DNA of 64,000 nucleotides from contig CM074195.1 of assembly GCA_037179385.1 (NCBI GenBank), positions 24,517,436 to 24,581,435 of the forward strand, in the 5' to 3' direction. The notes under the pieces were generated by a model. That model was given only the letters and a program-made list of their open reading frames with translations, was not told where the DNA came from and did no database searches. Positions 45,590 through 57,828 of this stretch are shown here, piece by piece (the first letter of the stretch is position 1; every line of letters starts with the position of its first letter). This stretch comes from Holothuria scabra. Its lineage: Eukaryota > Echinodermata > Holothuroidea > Aspidochirotida > Holothuriidae. A program made the position numbers and the translations under genes.

Positions 45590-46790
45590 GTCTTTAACTT
45601 TTAACCAATGACCATTGACCTCCATAAAAACAACAGGTAGAGTACTTTCAACTCACCATAACACATTCTAATTATGAAATCCATCCACGTTTCGTATCTT
45701 GAGCTATCTTTAACAAGGTTTTATAGTTTGACCTATGATGACCCCAATCTTCCTACCATATCACATCCACATACTACCTTTGAACTCTATCCCAGTTTTC
45801 CAACATGAAATATAAAGTGAAAGAGGTTTTCAACGTTTACCTTGGAGAATCCGATGTGAATTTTGACCTATACCAAAATTAATAGGGTCCACCCTCCCAT
45901 CATTATTCATCAACAAATCAAGTTTGAAAACAATCCAAGCTTCCTGTCATGAGATATCGTGTAGACAAGGTTTTTTGAGTTTAACCCCTGTGCCCTGTGA
46001 CCCCCGGCCAAATGACATTTGAGCTCGTACACAACAGTATGATTCTTTCTTACATCATAACGTAACAACATATCAAATTTCAAATCAATCCAAGCATCCT
46101 GCCATGAGTAGTGTGTATACAAGGTTTTCATGATTTGACCCATGTGACCACAAACGACCTTTGAACTCTTCCAAAATTTTTAGGGTTCTCCCTAATATCA
46201 TAATGCATCAACATATCAAGTTTGAAATTTATCCAAGTATTCTAACTTAAGATATCGTGTAAACAAAGATTTCGGATTTGACCCAATGTGACCCCTAATG
46301 ACCTTTGACTTCCAACAAAATTTGCAGGGTTCTTCCTACTACCATAGTGCATCAACATTTTGAATGTATCAAAGTTTCCTACCATGAGATGTCGTGTAAA
46401 ACAAGGATTTCGGGGTTTGACCCAAAGTGACCCAAATGACCTTGGACCTCTACCAATTTTTGTATACATCATTATTCTCTCTCGTATTCTCTTGAGTTTC
46501 TTGTATAATTATTATCGGTACTGTATGAGTATGAGTGTTACTTTCTCTTTTCCCCTTTTTCTTTTTTCACTTTTTGAACTTCTTCTTTCTTTCTTTTTCT
46601 TCCTAAGTAAGTATTGTGTTTACCTTGTTAATTACTTTTCTCAGTCTCTTGTATCCCATATTGGAGAGTTACAGAGAATTAATTGAACTTGAACATGAAC
46701 TTGAACTTGATAACGCATCAACATATCAAGTCGAAAATCAATCCAAGCTTCCTGCCTTGAGATTTTGTGTACACAAGGTTTTCATGGGCC
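45590..46790. repeat. Tandem satellite-like block, about 143-bp unit
   Basis: Units contain 'tgacc-(c)-aaatgacctttga-(c/a)-ctc', 'gcatcaacatatcaagtttg', 'atccaagcttcctgccatga' and 'gatatcgtgtanacaaggtt'. The 'gtgaccc...tgacctttga' anchor occurs near 45997, 46141, 46285 and 46425 (steps 144, 144, 140). Units left of about 45845 are more worn. The block is interrupted at about 46460-46705 and resumes at 46706-46787. Confidence 0.85.
46460..46705 (+). mobile_element. Retroposed insertion with TTGAAC tail inside the satellite
   Basis: A pyrimidine-rich segment foreign to the satellite unit, ending in 'ttgaacttgaacatgaactt'-type repeats directly before the unit resumes. A short (TTGAAC)n tail is usual at the 3' end of some LINE and SINE copies. 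Exact left border uncertain. Confidence 0.5.
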
Positions 46791-46960
46791 GATTTCACTA
46801 ACGTCAAATTTAGCGATCATCGCTAAGTCGATCGCTAAGTAAAATTTATCGCTAGTAGCGATGGCGATGAATTTTGGGTTTCACTAAACTAATCGCTATT
46901 AGCGATGTAAAAAAAAGAAAACTTCATCGATGGACGAGGATGATCGCTAAAGTAGTACTG
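46787..46960. mobile_element. Element D end: array of ATCGCTA/TAGCGAT palindromes
   Basis: Begins exactly where the satellite unit breaks off ('gccgatttcactaacgtcaa'). It carries TAGCGATCATCGCTA, CGATCGCTA, ATCGCTAGTAGCGAT and ATCGCTATTAGCGAT within 130 bp, and 'tttcactaa' twice. The layout (cap, then palindrome array) is that of elements A, B and C. No matching right end was found in the window, so this may be a solo end. Confidence 0.55.
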
Positions 46961-49900
46961 TAACCTTTGACCTTGAGCTGCAAATTCAATATCAACACAG
47001 TTACACCGCAACTGCTCGGAAAGAGCTTCCTTCTCTTACATTTTATGCATGACGTTTCATGACGTCATAGGGCTGCGAATACTAATAAGCTAAAAGTTAT
47101 GATTTTACAAGCCAATTATCTCATTAATTACTGAAAAATAAATTATCAAATCCATAAAAACTACGGGAGAAGATATCAAAAATACCCTCAGTGTACAGTT
47201 TTGATTACGAGAATAAGTAAAAGTGTGAATTTTTTGCCGATTTATCACACGTCTAAAATGGGTTTTCAATCTTCCGTAAAATTGTCCAGATTTGTTTGCA
47301 TGTTACTTAAAACTACACAGTTTTTACTAATATTGAAGAAATATTTTGTTTCCTTTCTATTGGCACCACTTTTGTACTAAAAACTCTCGTAAATGAGTCA
47401 GTTACTCGGTAAAACCAGCGGCGAATCGACTGGGGCGTCCAGAGTACATACACAGTATAGCAGGCCTATTTACGCGAAATGATTCCTTGGTCACCTGTAT
47501 ACATTACATGTAACGTTAACTTGAAGCCATTTACGTAGACAGCGTTTAGAAACAATCCCTTTCTCGAAATGTACTGTTTTATCGACAGATTTTGGTTTTG
47601 GTCTTTGCCACTTCGTGGATATTTGAACCAATGCATGTTACAAATTTAACAAGAAAGTGTTTACTCGAAGGGGCAATTACTATACAGTAGCGTGGTGGGC
47701 TGTATACTGTGCACATGTCATAATGTAACAACTGGGCAAAATACAAACTGCTGTATGCCTACTGCACAAAATTGTATCTGCTTGCACAAAAAGGAATTAA
47801 CTCATTAAACCAAGACAGCTGAGACTTGTTTAAAGGTAAGAGTTAATTTATCACCTTACTTGAAAATTGTGGCACTCCAGTCAAATGTTAATTTAAAAAA
47901 AAAAAACTTGAGCTGTGTGAATGGGCATATGTACCATATCACCCATCAGGCACCCACCAGCCTACTTTGCTAATTATTATTTACATTTACTTGTAAATTC
48001 CAGCCAATTTTCACAGGGAAGCAAGGAGTATGATAAATTGCAGGCCCTACTAGACGGACTCGGGCACCGCAAAGTGGGATGAAAGGGAATTATATTGTGT
48101 AGCAGTTTGAAGGTGATACTCCACTCGACTTCCCCAAGTTAATCATGCATGCTCCAGTATGGTCTTAAGAAAGTACAGTGCTTTGGACTGCATGCTATGG
48201 AAACCTATATAATTAACTTGTATCACTGACAGCAGCCCTCATATCATCATTGAAAGTATGTTGATAGGTCCTCAATAATCAATATAAAGAATGATGCAAA
48301 AACTGAAACCATGGACATATGTTGCCCAATAAGCTTGTTAGCCTCCTGAACATCAGAAAGATTGGCCATAGTCCATTGATGACACAATTGGCAGCGCACA
48401 GCGTGAATGTACAGAATTTTCATATCTTTAAGAACATGCACAAAAATAATTTTAGAAAGCAGCCAGGCTACCATAGTGTGCACATGGAAGTGTGTGTTTA
48501 AGTCAACAGACACAGCTTATTCCAGACCTGATAATCAGTAGTTGCCACTCTAGCACCACGTTGAGGTCAGCTTTTGGGACTTAAAGCCAGAGTACATAAA
48601 ATGAAAGGAGTGTACATTACATTGTTCTTGGTTCACAAGCCTGGATACCACTTTACATGTACACCGTAACAGAGCAATGAGCATGCATGCATTTAAACAT
48701 TCCAGTGACATGTACTGCAGTATTTAAAGTGCCAGCAAAATCATGAAACATGGTATCATACATCACATGGCTATGTTTCACTTCTGTGCAATAAGTTTCT
48801 TAAGAATATAACACACAAACTTTTGCTGTAAAATTGTCATAGTATCCATAAAGGAGAAAACTAAGTTACAAAATTAAAAAGGTATGTTTGAATGAAAACA
48901 AATTACTGGAAGTACTGAGTGACAGAAACACTAAAAGTTCCCACATAGCATACACAACAGGCATCATAAATTGATCTCCAGTTTGTAAACATCATGTGAA
49001 ATGTAGATTACATGAATATAGCCAATAGACTATAGCACTGGACTAGTGTACTAAACATACAGTACTGTATTTCATAAACAATTAAAAATTAGATGTCCCA
49101 ACATTTGTGAACAGAATTAAGAGTCCTATGTAACTAACCTACTTTTTGTATATCACTCACAACATGAACTGTACACAGTGTGCATGCATCAATAATAGTT
49201 GACTAATTAATTAACTGCAAAGAGATCTTGCAGCCTCTGAGTGCTGCAAAACTCCCTGCAGGCTCAAACCATAGGCCTGACAGAAGTGAAAAAGATGACT
49301 GAGGTTATGGTGTAAGTAGGTGTACTATGTACAAGGCCCATGCATGCAAGAAAGCTGAGAAATATCTAAATGTTTCAATGTGCAATCCTTATTCAAGTCC
49401 ACTATTCATTTTTTACTCTCAGAATTAGTGAGATGCTCTAATAATGGTTTGACTGGAATACCGGTACATAACAAAATGGACAAAATATACAATTAAAAGG
49501 CATTTTTGGAGACGGTTTAGTTCCTCTTTTCCATGCCAGTATGCACCAGTGAAAGAGAATGATCCTACAGTTAAATAAGCTAAACTGAAGAGAAACCTAA
49601 CGCTAAACTATACATTTAATCTAAGAATAAGTCTGCTTTATATAATTATTCTTAGCAGCTGGGAAATGGTACTGAAAACATGATTGATATAGGTCTAAAA
49701 CTAATTTAAAGTAGCTGCTACAGTAGCCTACATTACCGATACTATTGTCCACATGAAATCTCACGTCCTTCGTTGCTTATAACTACACTAATGTATCTAG
49801 AACTTCATGAAGAAAGCTACTCAAGTATTCTCAATTGTTAATGCGATGGTGACCTACGAAATACATGGTATTCGAACAGTTTAGGCCTAAAATAGAACTA

Positions 49901-50997
49901 CTTAGTACTAGGCTACTACAATGGTCAATCAACGTTACAGCCTACGAGTTGTTGTGCTGTACAGTATGTGTGTACATTTACTGTATACACTACGCGCACA
50001 TACATATTGTACAGTAAATATTGCTTCGGGTTATCGGTGTTTACAAATAAATTCGTAAATTAAACTACGTGATTTTGGTATTGACTGAAAGCCTGTGCTC
50101 TAATCTACAGAAACTGATAGAAAAACATCACTTTGAATCGCTAAATGAGTCAGGTACTCGCAAAGTTTGAGGTCTTTATTTGATACATAAGAATCGACTT
50201 CCTCTTTTCGGGAGCGTATTTTTGTATTATATGTTTGGAAAAAACTAATAAATCTTTAATTTCTAAGAGGAGGAAAGATCAAAATACCCACTTACCGTGT
50301 CATTGTAGCCACTTATACGCCTACTTATACATTATTCAACATATACGGGGAGACTGCTTGTCAGTCACAGTTCCGCGAAATCTCATTTGCGCAGATCTAA
50401 AAAAGGCGGGAATGCTAGAGAAGTGGTCACTTGACTTCATCAACTATACAGCTGCGTGTATACTGAACATCGACAGCAGACGACCGCAAGTACAAAGAAC
50501 GAGGAGAAGGATAAAAAGGTATGAAATAGTCCAATCGACCAATCAAAATGTGCAAAAAGCAGGGAAATTGTAAAAATTGATTGAATTACATCACATTATT
50601 TGTATTTTCAATATATCTTTGTGAGTTTGAAAGGGAATACGCAAAATAGTCCATAAACTGCCCTTCGCTAGCGCACCGTTCTGCGGCTGTACTATACTAG
50701 CTTGTACACGTAGTATTAGTAACATGCATGAAGGTGAGTTAGGACTAAGCCTAACGTTAGGCCTTTGTAATACTAATAGTATCGCTCTCTACACCAATTA
50801 ACGTTTCCACACTGTGTGGCTGTGTTCAACCAAGGGCCTAATTCGGCTAGTGCTGGTACGAGCCTTTGTCACCTGGACAAAACTCAATGACAACAGGCCT
50901 ATGCTAAATACTTATTAATACGTAGACTGTACCTTACTAAAGATTGAGGAGCGGATTGTACACTCAGTTCAGCTTGAGACTTACGTGACTAGGCCTA
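46961..50997. other. No gene recognised; possible interior of element D
   Basis: AT-rich. A 19-bp near-identical direct repeat, TAAATGAGTCAGTTACTCG, lies at 47390-47408 and 50142-50160. An open frame at 50235-50573 followed by a possible donor ('aaaaaggtatga' at about 50514) is not recognised. Nothing else is supportable. Confidence 0.4.
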
Positions 50998-51024
50998 CCC
51001 TTACAAAAAAAAAAAAAAAAAACC

Positions 51025-51365
51025 CATGAGATTCCCACGGGAAGTGCAGCACTTCCCATGGGAATTCAAGATTCCCCATGGAAATTGTACGGGAAGCACC
51101 ATTCCCCATGGGAAGTCTGAAAATCAACATGGGAAATTCATCACTTCCCGCAAACTTCTCACTGGAAATGAAAATTCCCCATGGGAAGTTACAAATCCCC
51201 ACGGGATTTCATTTGCATCACATGGGAAGTTGCAACCTGACACGGGAAATAGTATTCATCTCATGGGGAACGCTTATTTCCCGTGGGGTATTTTGATTTC
51301 TCACGGGAAAGCCATAATTCCCCACGGGATTTGACAATTCTCATTGGAAAGTAACAAGTCCACAA
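51025..51365. repeat. Left palindrome array of element B
   Basis: About 14 copies of TTCCC-(A/G)T-GGGAA type words at roughly 25-bp steps with unlike spacers, so it is not a simple tandem repeat: only the palindrome is kept. Preceded by an A-run (51005-51022). The open frames through it, rich in His-Gly-Lys and Phe-Pro-Trp, come from the repeated word. Confidence 0.92.
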
Positions 51366-51369
51366 GGGA

Positions 51370-52050
51370 GTTTTTAATTTTTCTTGTGGAATATTATGAT
51401 ATCATGCAATTACTCATATGGCATGCAGTGCATATTTGTGATTTCACTGTAAATATCATAGGCCTACTGAAGAGCAACATTTTTAAGCTAAATTTTGGGG
51501 AACAAATATGATTATACAATAAACAGAAGGGGAGTCAAAATAAATTTTAGCCAGCAATCATGAGGTGCAATAACTTAAATTTTAAGTTCACTGTATTAAT
51601 AAGTCTTTAGAATATAGATGGCATATTTGGCATTGTCTACAATATTAAGGTCACCTATAAATCAACCCCCTTCTCCCTGACAAAATACTTTCATCAGGCT
51701 ACTATTATTTTACTTTATTCTATTTAATTTACTATTTTTTTTTAAGACTGGAGAGAACCTGATACATGGTCAATGCTAGCTGGGCTATGCATGCATTTAT
51801 ATGGAAGTTTCTGTGTAACAACTAGTTTCAGCATGGACCCAGATTACTGTATCACTATCACTCCTTTAATGGGACCACTGGTTGGCTAATACTCCTTTAA
51901 TGGGACCACACATTATCACTATCACCCCTTTAATAGGACCATGCACACAGCTGATGCTAGTAGGAATTGCAGGGGCATATTGCAGTGTTGACAAAGTTGT
52001 TTAAACATCTCTGTCCCTTTCCTTGGATCCTCAATGTTAAGGTATATGCA
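51370..52050. other. Interior of element B, left side; small tandem repeat
   Basis: AT-rich. At about 51853-51945 the phrase 'cctttaatgggacca' occurs three times, twice with 'tatcactatcac' before it. No coding signal. Confidence 0.5.
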
Positions 52051-52064
52051 CCCAGCTAACAGCG

Positions 52065-52405
52065 AACGTCCAGAAAACGTTTTGGTTTGGTTCTCAGTTT
52101 GTCCGTTTCGTCTTCGTCCAAAGTAACATTTTTAGAACGTGTTCAAAACGTCCCGCATTTCCCACAAACTAAAGAGGACTGTCTAAAAACGTTTTTACTA
52201 CGTAACAAAATAACGTTTGTTAAACGTTATAACTAAACGATTTTTAAACGTTTTTATGACGTTTTCTGGACGTTCATATTATATGAGCATTCACGAGGAC
52301 TTCCCAAAGACGTTTAAGTACGTTAGAGGAAACGATGCTAGACCGCTATGGTTAAAACGTGTTCAAAACGTTTTCAAGACGTTTTCTAAACGTCATACTA
52401 GCTAT
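52065..52405. repeat. Left palindrome array of element C
   Basis: Roughly 15 ACGT-centred words (AAACGTTT, GAACGTTC-like, TAACGTTTG, TTAAACGTTATAA) at irregular 15-25 bp steps. Counterpart of 59265-59760. Confidence 0.88.
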
Positions 52406-52430
52406 AGAGTACATTCCCGATAAGACAAAG

Positions 52431-53240
52431 TCTTAATATTAGCTTTAAATTGTTCAAAAATGTCCAATGGAGGGACAGGGACGTGCGATGAAGTTCCTTC
52501 ATCTATGTACTAAAATGTACAAAAATCATGCACAAATATGAAAATCAACGTGAGCAACTTGAGCAAGTACTGTAATTTAAAGCTGTGCCAAAGATGTAAC
52601 CTACATTTTAACACTGCCACATTATTGCTGCAGCGATGTCACACAGATAAAATTTCATAAAATGGAATAGCCTAGGGTAATCCTCTTGCTTTTCATGCTA
52701 CCCCCCCCCCTCCTCACGGTCCCCTCGAAAGAGCAAAACGTACGAATTTCCTTACGTGCAACTCAGGTACAATGGGTATAGCGGTATAGGCACTAATTGG
52801 CATCCCTACGAAAATATATGGAGAAAGCGATGGGGCGGGTGGAGGGGGCATATTTTTATTCGGGAACCATGATGAACCATAGCAAAATTGATGTCAGTTG
52901 CTTTCTAGGACTGACAAAGCGATCCCCCCCCCCCCCCCCCGGCTATGTGAGCGAGGACCGCAGCAATACTGTTTTATGTCTTGGCTTTGCACTTTAAAAT
53001 GTAAGGATCTTGGCGGAATTTTCTACCCTTTAAAACGTCCAACAGTACAACCACAGGGCTGCACCTCCTGCATGGGGTGAAAAATAAAATCAGGATCCAC
53101 CCCGGTGTCAGTCAAATTCGATCCTCCTGCTCTCATTGGCATTGCATCCATAATTTCGGTTAGCGAGAGAGGCAAATTTCGTCAGTGAATCGGCTAGACA
53201 ACAACACTTTATGCAACGATCTTCTACTTGTGAACATTAC
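52431..53240. other. Interior of element C; two poly-C tracts
   Basis: 10 C at 52701-52710 and 17 C at 52924-52940, the longest such run in the window. No exon supported. Confidence 0.5.
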
Positions 53241-53446
53241 CTTCCCTTTCTGTTAATGACTCTATTGGCGTTCCATAGATTGTAACAAAAGCAGTTACGG
53301 TCCAAATTCGAACGTTCCTGTCAGCAGCTCTCTTGAAAGTTCCCAGAAATCTCAACTGCTTGTTCCTGGAACATCTGTCACAATCACAGTAAGTCGTGAA
53401 ATCTGTTTTAAATTCTTTAAAATCGTCTTGAAGGATGCTTTCGTAC
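53241..53446 (-). CDS. Possible internal exon, unknown protein (CxCxxC)
   Basis: On the minus strand 'tttcatcattttag' precedes 53446 and 'gtaatg' follows 53241. The 206-bp exon enters after one codon base and leaves one base of the next codon. It reads YESILQDDFKEFKTDFTTYC, then a C-D-C-D-R-C cluster, then KQLRFLGTFKRAADRNVRIW and TVTAFVTIYGTPIESLTE. Composition looks like a real globular protein, with a small Cys cluster that might bind metal. I recognise no family. It lies within element C, so it may belong to that element's own protein or to a host gene overlapping it. No neighbouring exon was found. Confidence 0.4.
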
Positions 53447-54052
53447 CTAAAATGATGAAAATTGTTCACTTGTTGAGTCATATGTTTGTGCAAGGCACAA
53501 GCCCTTAGCCTAACAGTTAAGTGCACATGGAAGGTACAAGCCTAATGTTAGTGTTCGATAGATAGGCAGTTACACTGTCGAATGCGCGCCAAACTTTCCC
53601 AAAGGCTGTTCGATCTTTTCAAGATTTTTACACGGAATTTCAGTGCAGATGTGCACTCGACAGACCCGAGCAGTCAACGTTCAGCCCAGTATATTTACTG
53701 TAGTACCTTGAGTCAGTCACTATTTCCACCATTGAAAATCTTGGGGTGGATATAAATGTAGTACTGTACAGTGTACGTATGTTAAAAATTTAAAATTTCA
53801 AAGCCAAGTTCAAGACAACAATGAAATATGTGGTTAGGCCCAGGCCTAAAACTTTTCCAGCATCCTGGCCATAAAGATTGAATTGTGTGATGTTCTTATA
53901 AACATCAAGTATAGTCATGGTCTTCTTTTTTTTGTGTAACGTTAGGCCTAGCTAGCTAGGCTAAGTAGGCCCCAACTCTGTGTGTCTATAATATAGCAAG
54001 CTTATGCAAAATGTGTGAATAATTGTTCACAGCACTGAATGTCGTATACTGT
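53447..54052. other. No gene recognised
   Basis: Interior of element C, AT-rich. It would hold the intron upstream of the candidate exon. No further exon found. Confidence 0.35.
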
Positions 54053-54623
54053 ACCTGTACATAGGTATGTATTAGTTTGAATACCAAAGTCTACAGTGAA
54101 AATGTTCCTTGGAAAGACATCAGCACAGCCAGCACCGAGTGATGCACAGAATAGCAAAAAACATCAATAATATTTGAAACTTTAGCCCTAGGAGAAAGAT
54201 TATAAAATCTTCATTTGACACAAGTACCACTGATTTCACATTCCATAACTTTATGCCCCCCAAAAAGATGTTTACTGCTAAAAATAAAAGGGACTGAAAA
54301 TACCGTTTCTGAGGGCAGAAAGTAACCAGGGCAAAAACAAAGGTAATTCCGCTACCTGTACGTAAGTATGTATTAGTACACTAAAGTCTACAGTGAGAGT
54401 GTTGCTTGGAGCATGGTAGTTATGAGTGTTGCACTGAATAGTAAGAGACATCAATGATGTTTGAAACTTAAGGAAAACTTGATGAAACCTTCATTTGACA
54501 CAAGTGCTGAACCAATGATATCACATTCCAATCCATTACTTTCCACTCCCAAAAAGGATGTTTTCTGCTGAAAATAGAAGTGGCGAAAAGCACCGTTTTT
54601 GAAGGGCAGAAAGTAAAGAGGGC
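54053..54623. repeat. Diverged direct duplication, two copies of about 275 bp
   Basis: 54053-54332 and 54355-54623 align along their length: 'cctgtac(a/g)taagtatgtattag', 'aaagtctacagtgaaaatgt', 'cttcatttgacacaag', 'gatgttt(a/t)ctgctgaaaat' and 'agggcagaaagtaa'. Both lie inside element C. No reading frame is kept. Confidence 0.8.
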
Positions 54624-57300
54624 GGAAAATAATGTATTATTCAGGAGGGTACAGAAAAGAAATGAAGGAGAAATAAATACCTTTGGCTAGGCTTGAATGC
54701 AATGAGTGTATCATTGTGGACATTTCTGGGTTGCAGTTTGGCAAGCTAAATATGAAAAGTGAAAGTGAAGAGCTGCTGTACCTAGTGTGAAATTACAGTA
54801 AGACAACATTCTTCCATGTTGGAGCACCTAAATTGTTTAAAAATTTGTTGCTACAGCAGAAAAAAAAAATGACTGAACACTAGAATCCCCCTTTTGTTAG
54901 CCTTGTGTTGGTCTTTTTATATTTCTTGACTTTATGTTTTTAAAGCCATTGTACAGTACTGTACATACAGTAAGGTTGACGTAGGTAGTGTCACAGTGTT
55001 GTAAATACAATAGACACTCAAAAGCAAGTGTCCTGGGACCTCTGGCATTTCTTTTCAAGAATCAAAGAAAAAGTTTAATGGTCTCTTAATGTCTTCATGA
55101 GTTTCGCTCTTTCATAAAAGTACAGTATTAGGCTAAGGCCTGTAAATTTCACCCTTGGTTGGTGGTGCATTTGTGAACTTTTTATGTCAAGATGATTTAT
55201 TTTCTGGTGCCCTGTAAATTACTAAAAATTAGTTATAGATTTGAATAGAGAAATACCTTGGATGCTGAATTACAGTATTGTTCATTTTTTTCATCCCACA
55301 GGAAACTTTGAGGTAAAGATAATAATGAAACTGAAGGAACTCAAAGAATGTCAAAAAGTGATCCTTGGGATGTTGCATGCTGCTTCACAAGAAAGCATCC
55401 TGTAAGATGATGCCTTGGATGAGCCACCAATAAAGCACTTAGAAAAGGACATTGTGCTTGACCCTGTTGCCATTGAATCCAGACACAATTTCAAATAGCT
55501 CAGCAGGACTCTCGTAAGCATGTTATGTTTTTCAAGTCCATCTTCACTTTTGGTGTAAACAATTTTAGTTGCTGTCAATAGCAGTGAACCTTACAGTTAG
55601 TGTGATACAGGTAGATAAATTGTGATTTCCAAATGGATGATGTCAAAAAGTTTACAAATTACTTTCCACATTTTACATCTTGGTTCAAGAATGTCCTGTT
55701 GTATGAAGATAGGAGTTGAACTGTTAGAATTTTTTCATGCTGTTTAATACATATATTTTTGAATTTCTTTTTAGGTACACTTTAATGCCCTGGTGCCCAA
55801 CCAGGGATACTAGTACCCCATAGACTAGTAACCCTAGGGGGTATCAATAAACACCACAGGTTGTACATGGGATGCTTCTCAGACAATTTTTAAAAAGCAT
55901 TGCTGAATAATAAGAAGTATTATTAGACCTCATTATACCACCATAAAGAAACTTACTAATTTTGTCATTTTTAAAATTGCGCATAATTTACTGTTTATCT
56001 AGACTCCATGAAAATTTTCAAGGGGAGGAGGCACCCTCCCTGTTGGAACAAATGCTTTTGTATTTGCAGAGATGCGCCTTAAGAACCAAGCTTAATGTCA
56101 GTGCACATTGTACTTTATTTAAGGTCATTTTCTGTGATCAAAAATATTGTGTCTATACTTCTTTCATTGAGAAATACATGTAATGTAATTATATTGTTGT
56201 TTTTGCAGATATTTATGAACCAGGACTCTGAACTAAATTATTTTCGAGTGACTATGGTATCATGTCTTATCTGAGATGCATCATCAGACCAACAGACTTT
56301 TCAGTTGCTACTGATAACTGATTTATGATGGAATGGTAATATTGTCACCATAGGTCTAGCCTGCGTAGCCGCTCTGGGGCAGCTGCCCCCTCGGACCCTG
56401 CCGCTGATAGTAAAATATCCTTTCAATGAGCCCAAACTGTGATGGCCTTAATATTCAAGAGCACTCACCACAATTGTTCTATTCCTGAAGTAGGTGTTGC
56501 TAAATGACTCTTAATCTTTGCATTGCAAAGTTGACCACAACGTTGTTCAAACCAGAAACAAAACGGTAGGCTTATTATGTCTGCCAAGGCGATTCTATTG
56601 CAGATGGAAGTCTTCATCATGGGCAGCATGCTACTCTCATTTTAACCAAAAGTCTTTGGTTAAAAAATATCGAACTGTCATTCCTCATGGCTGTGTGCTA
56701 CAGTTAGTTGTTCGTATTAAGTGGCTGTACTGTGTGTGTATGTTTACATGATGGTACCATGGAGGATACAATACCAGTGCCAAATTACATTGACTCCTGT
56801 GACTGTGTACTGTACTGTTGTAGAATGATAGCAATGTATCTCATATGAATAAACATTTAATAACCTTGCTAAAACCAATTCACTTGGAGAAATGATGTTT
56901 GCATTGGATTTCTATGCACAATATACCAGAATTAAGTTACATAGAATTGGTGATACACTATAAAAATGTCTCTGGACTTTTCTTTAGTCTTGAAGTTCTG
57001 AGGAATTTTTCCGGACTGCGGAATTATGCTTTTTTGAGAGATTGTGTCAGGACCTTCGATTTTTTATGAGGGTTTTTCATCCTTGATATTGCCTTTGGCA
57101 ACTGTCTGTCTCTCAAACCTCCAACATTCTGTTAAAATTATAACATCATGATTGCTAAGATTATTGTTGGTACTTGCCAGGTGTATTTATACATCAAAAT
57201 CTCAAGAGTAGATGGGATTTCCTAGCAAGCTCCTTATGGGTCAATTCAATTGACCCTTATTTGGAAAATAGTACATTGTTTGGTCTCTATTCGGTGTGAT
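54624..57300. other. No gene recognised
   Basis: Interior of element C. A possible acceptor ('tttttttcatcccacag' at about 55285-55301) is followed by a reading containing KLKELKECQKVILGMLHAAS, then a stop and DDALDEPPIKHLEKDIVLD. It looks slightly protein-like but is broken and unrecognised. At 56375 'ggggcagctgcccc' is a perfect 14-bp palindrome. Confidence 0.35.
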
Positions 57301-57329
57301 TTGTACAGTATATAAGTGTGTGAGTTGGC

Positions 57330-57570
57330 CATCTCTTCAATACTTTTAAGTTGTTGCAAATCATGATTCTTTTTGTACACCAGTCTTGCTTGAGAGTGTT
57401 ATTAATGAATGTGTAACAATCTATTCAATGTTGTAAGTCGTAAATCTTGATTTTTTGTTTGCACCAGTCTTACTTGAAAGTGTTGTAAATGAATCTTTAC
57501 CAATCTATTCAATACTGTATGAAGTTGTTAACCTTGATTCTTTGTTTACACCAGTCTTGCTTCGGAGTTT
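57330..57570. repeat. Tandem repeat, about 86-bp unit, interrupted by a MITE
   Basis: 'caccagtcttgcttg' recurs at 57378, 57462 and 57549, with 'aatctattcaat' and 'cttgattctttgttt' between. The third unit is cut off after 'cttcggagttt' by the TTAA-flanked MITE at 57574. Confidence 0.82.
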
Positions 57571-57573
57571 TAA

Positions 57574-57824
57574 CCCTTTACCGTTGTTTGGGTCCTTTCG
57601 GACCCATGCGGAGAGCTCGGCTGTCACCTGTCTTTACTGTTTTGGGCAGAGCTCGAAACTGCGAGTAGCTACCCGAAAATTCGGCCACAACAACGAGAGA
57701 GGCAATAGTTTGAGGTCACGGGGTCAATGGCCTACGGGAGCCGATGCGGGGCAGGCTCCGTCCGCTTTTCCGCCCAGTCCCGAGGCACGCAAATATGCCT
57801 TGTTCGGAGCACAACGGTAAAGGG
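57574..57824. mobile_element. piggyBac-like MITE, copy 2 (251 bp)
   Basis: Ends CCCTTTACCGTTGTTTGG and, on the other strand, CCCTTTACCGTTGTGCTCC. Perfect TTAA on both sides (57570-57573 and 57825-57828). Inverted relative to 35821-36063 and similar throughout. The GC-rich interior gives a chance open frame of 121 codons (57455-57820), which is not a gene. Confidence 0.9.
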
Positions 57825-57828
57825 TTAA

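Noticed and set aside
50235..50573. 112-residue open frame with a possible donor site
   Set aside because: No recognisable domain, start context or acceptor; too little to call a gene.
51026..51334. Open frames with repeated His-Gly-Lys and Phe-Pro-Trp
   Set aside because: Translation of the palindrome array of element B; same for 61170-61538.
57455..57820. 121-residue open frame
   Set aside because: Crosses a tandem repeat and a piggyBac-like MITE; the GC-rich interior explains the lack of stops.
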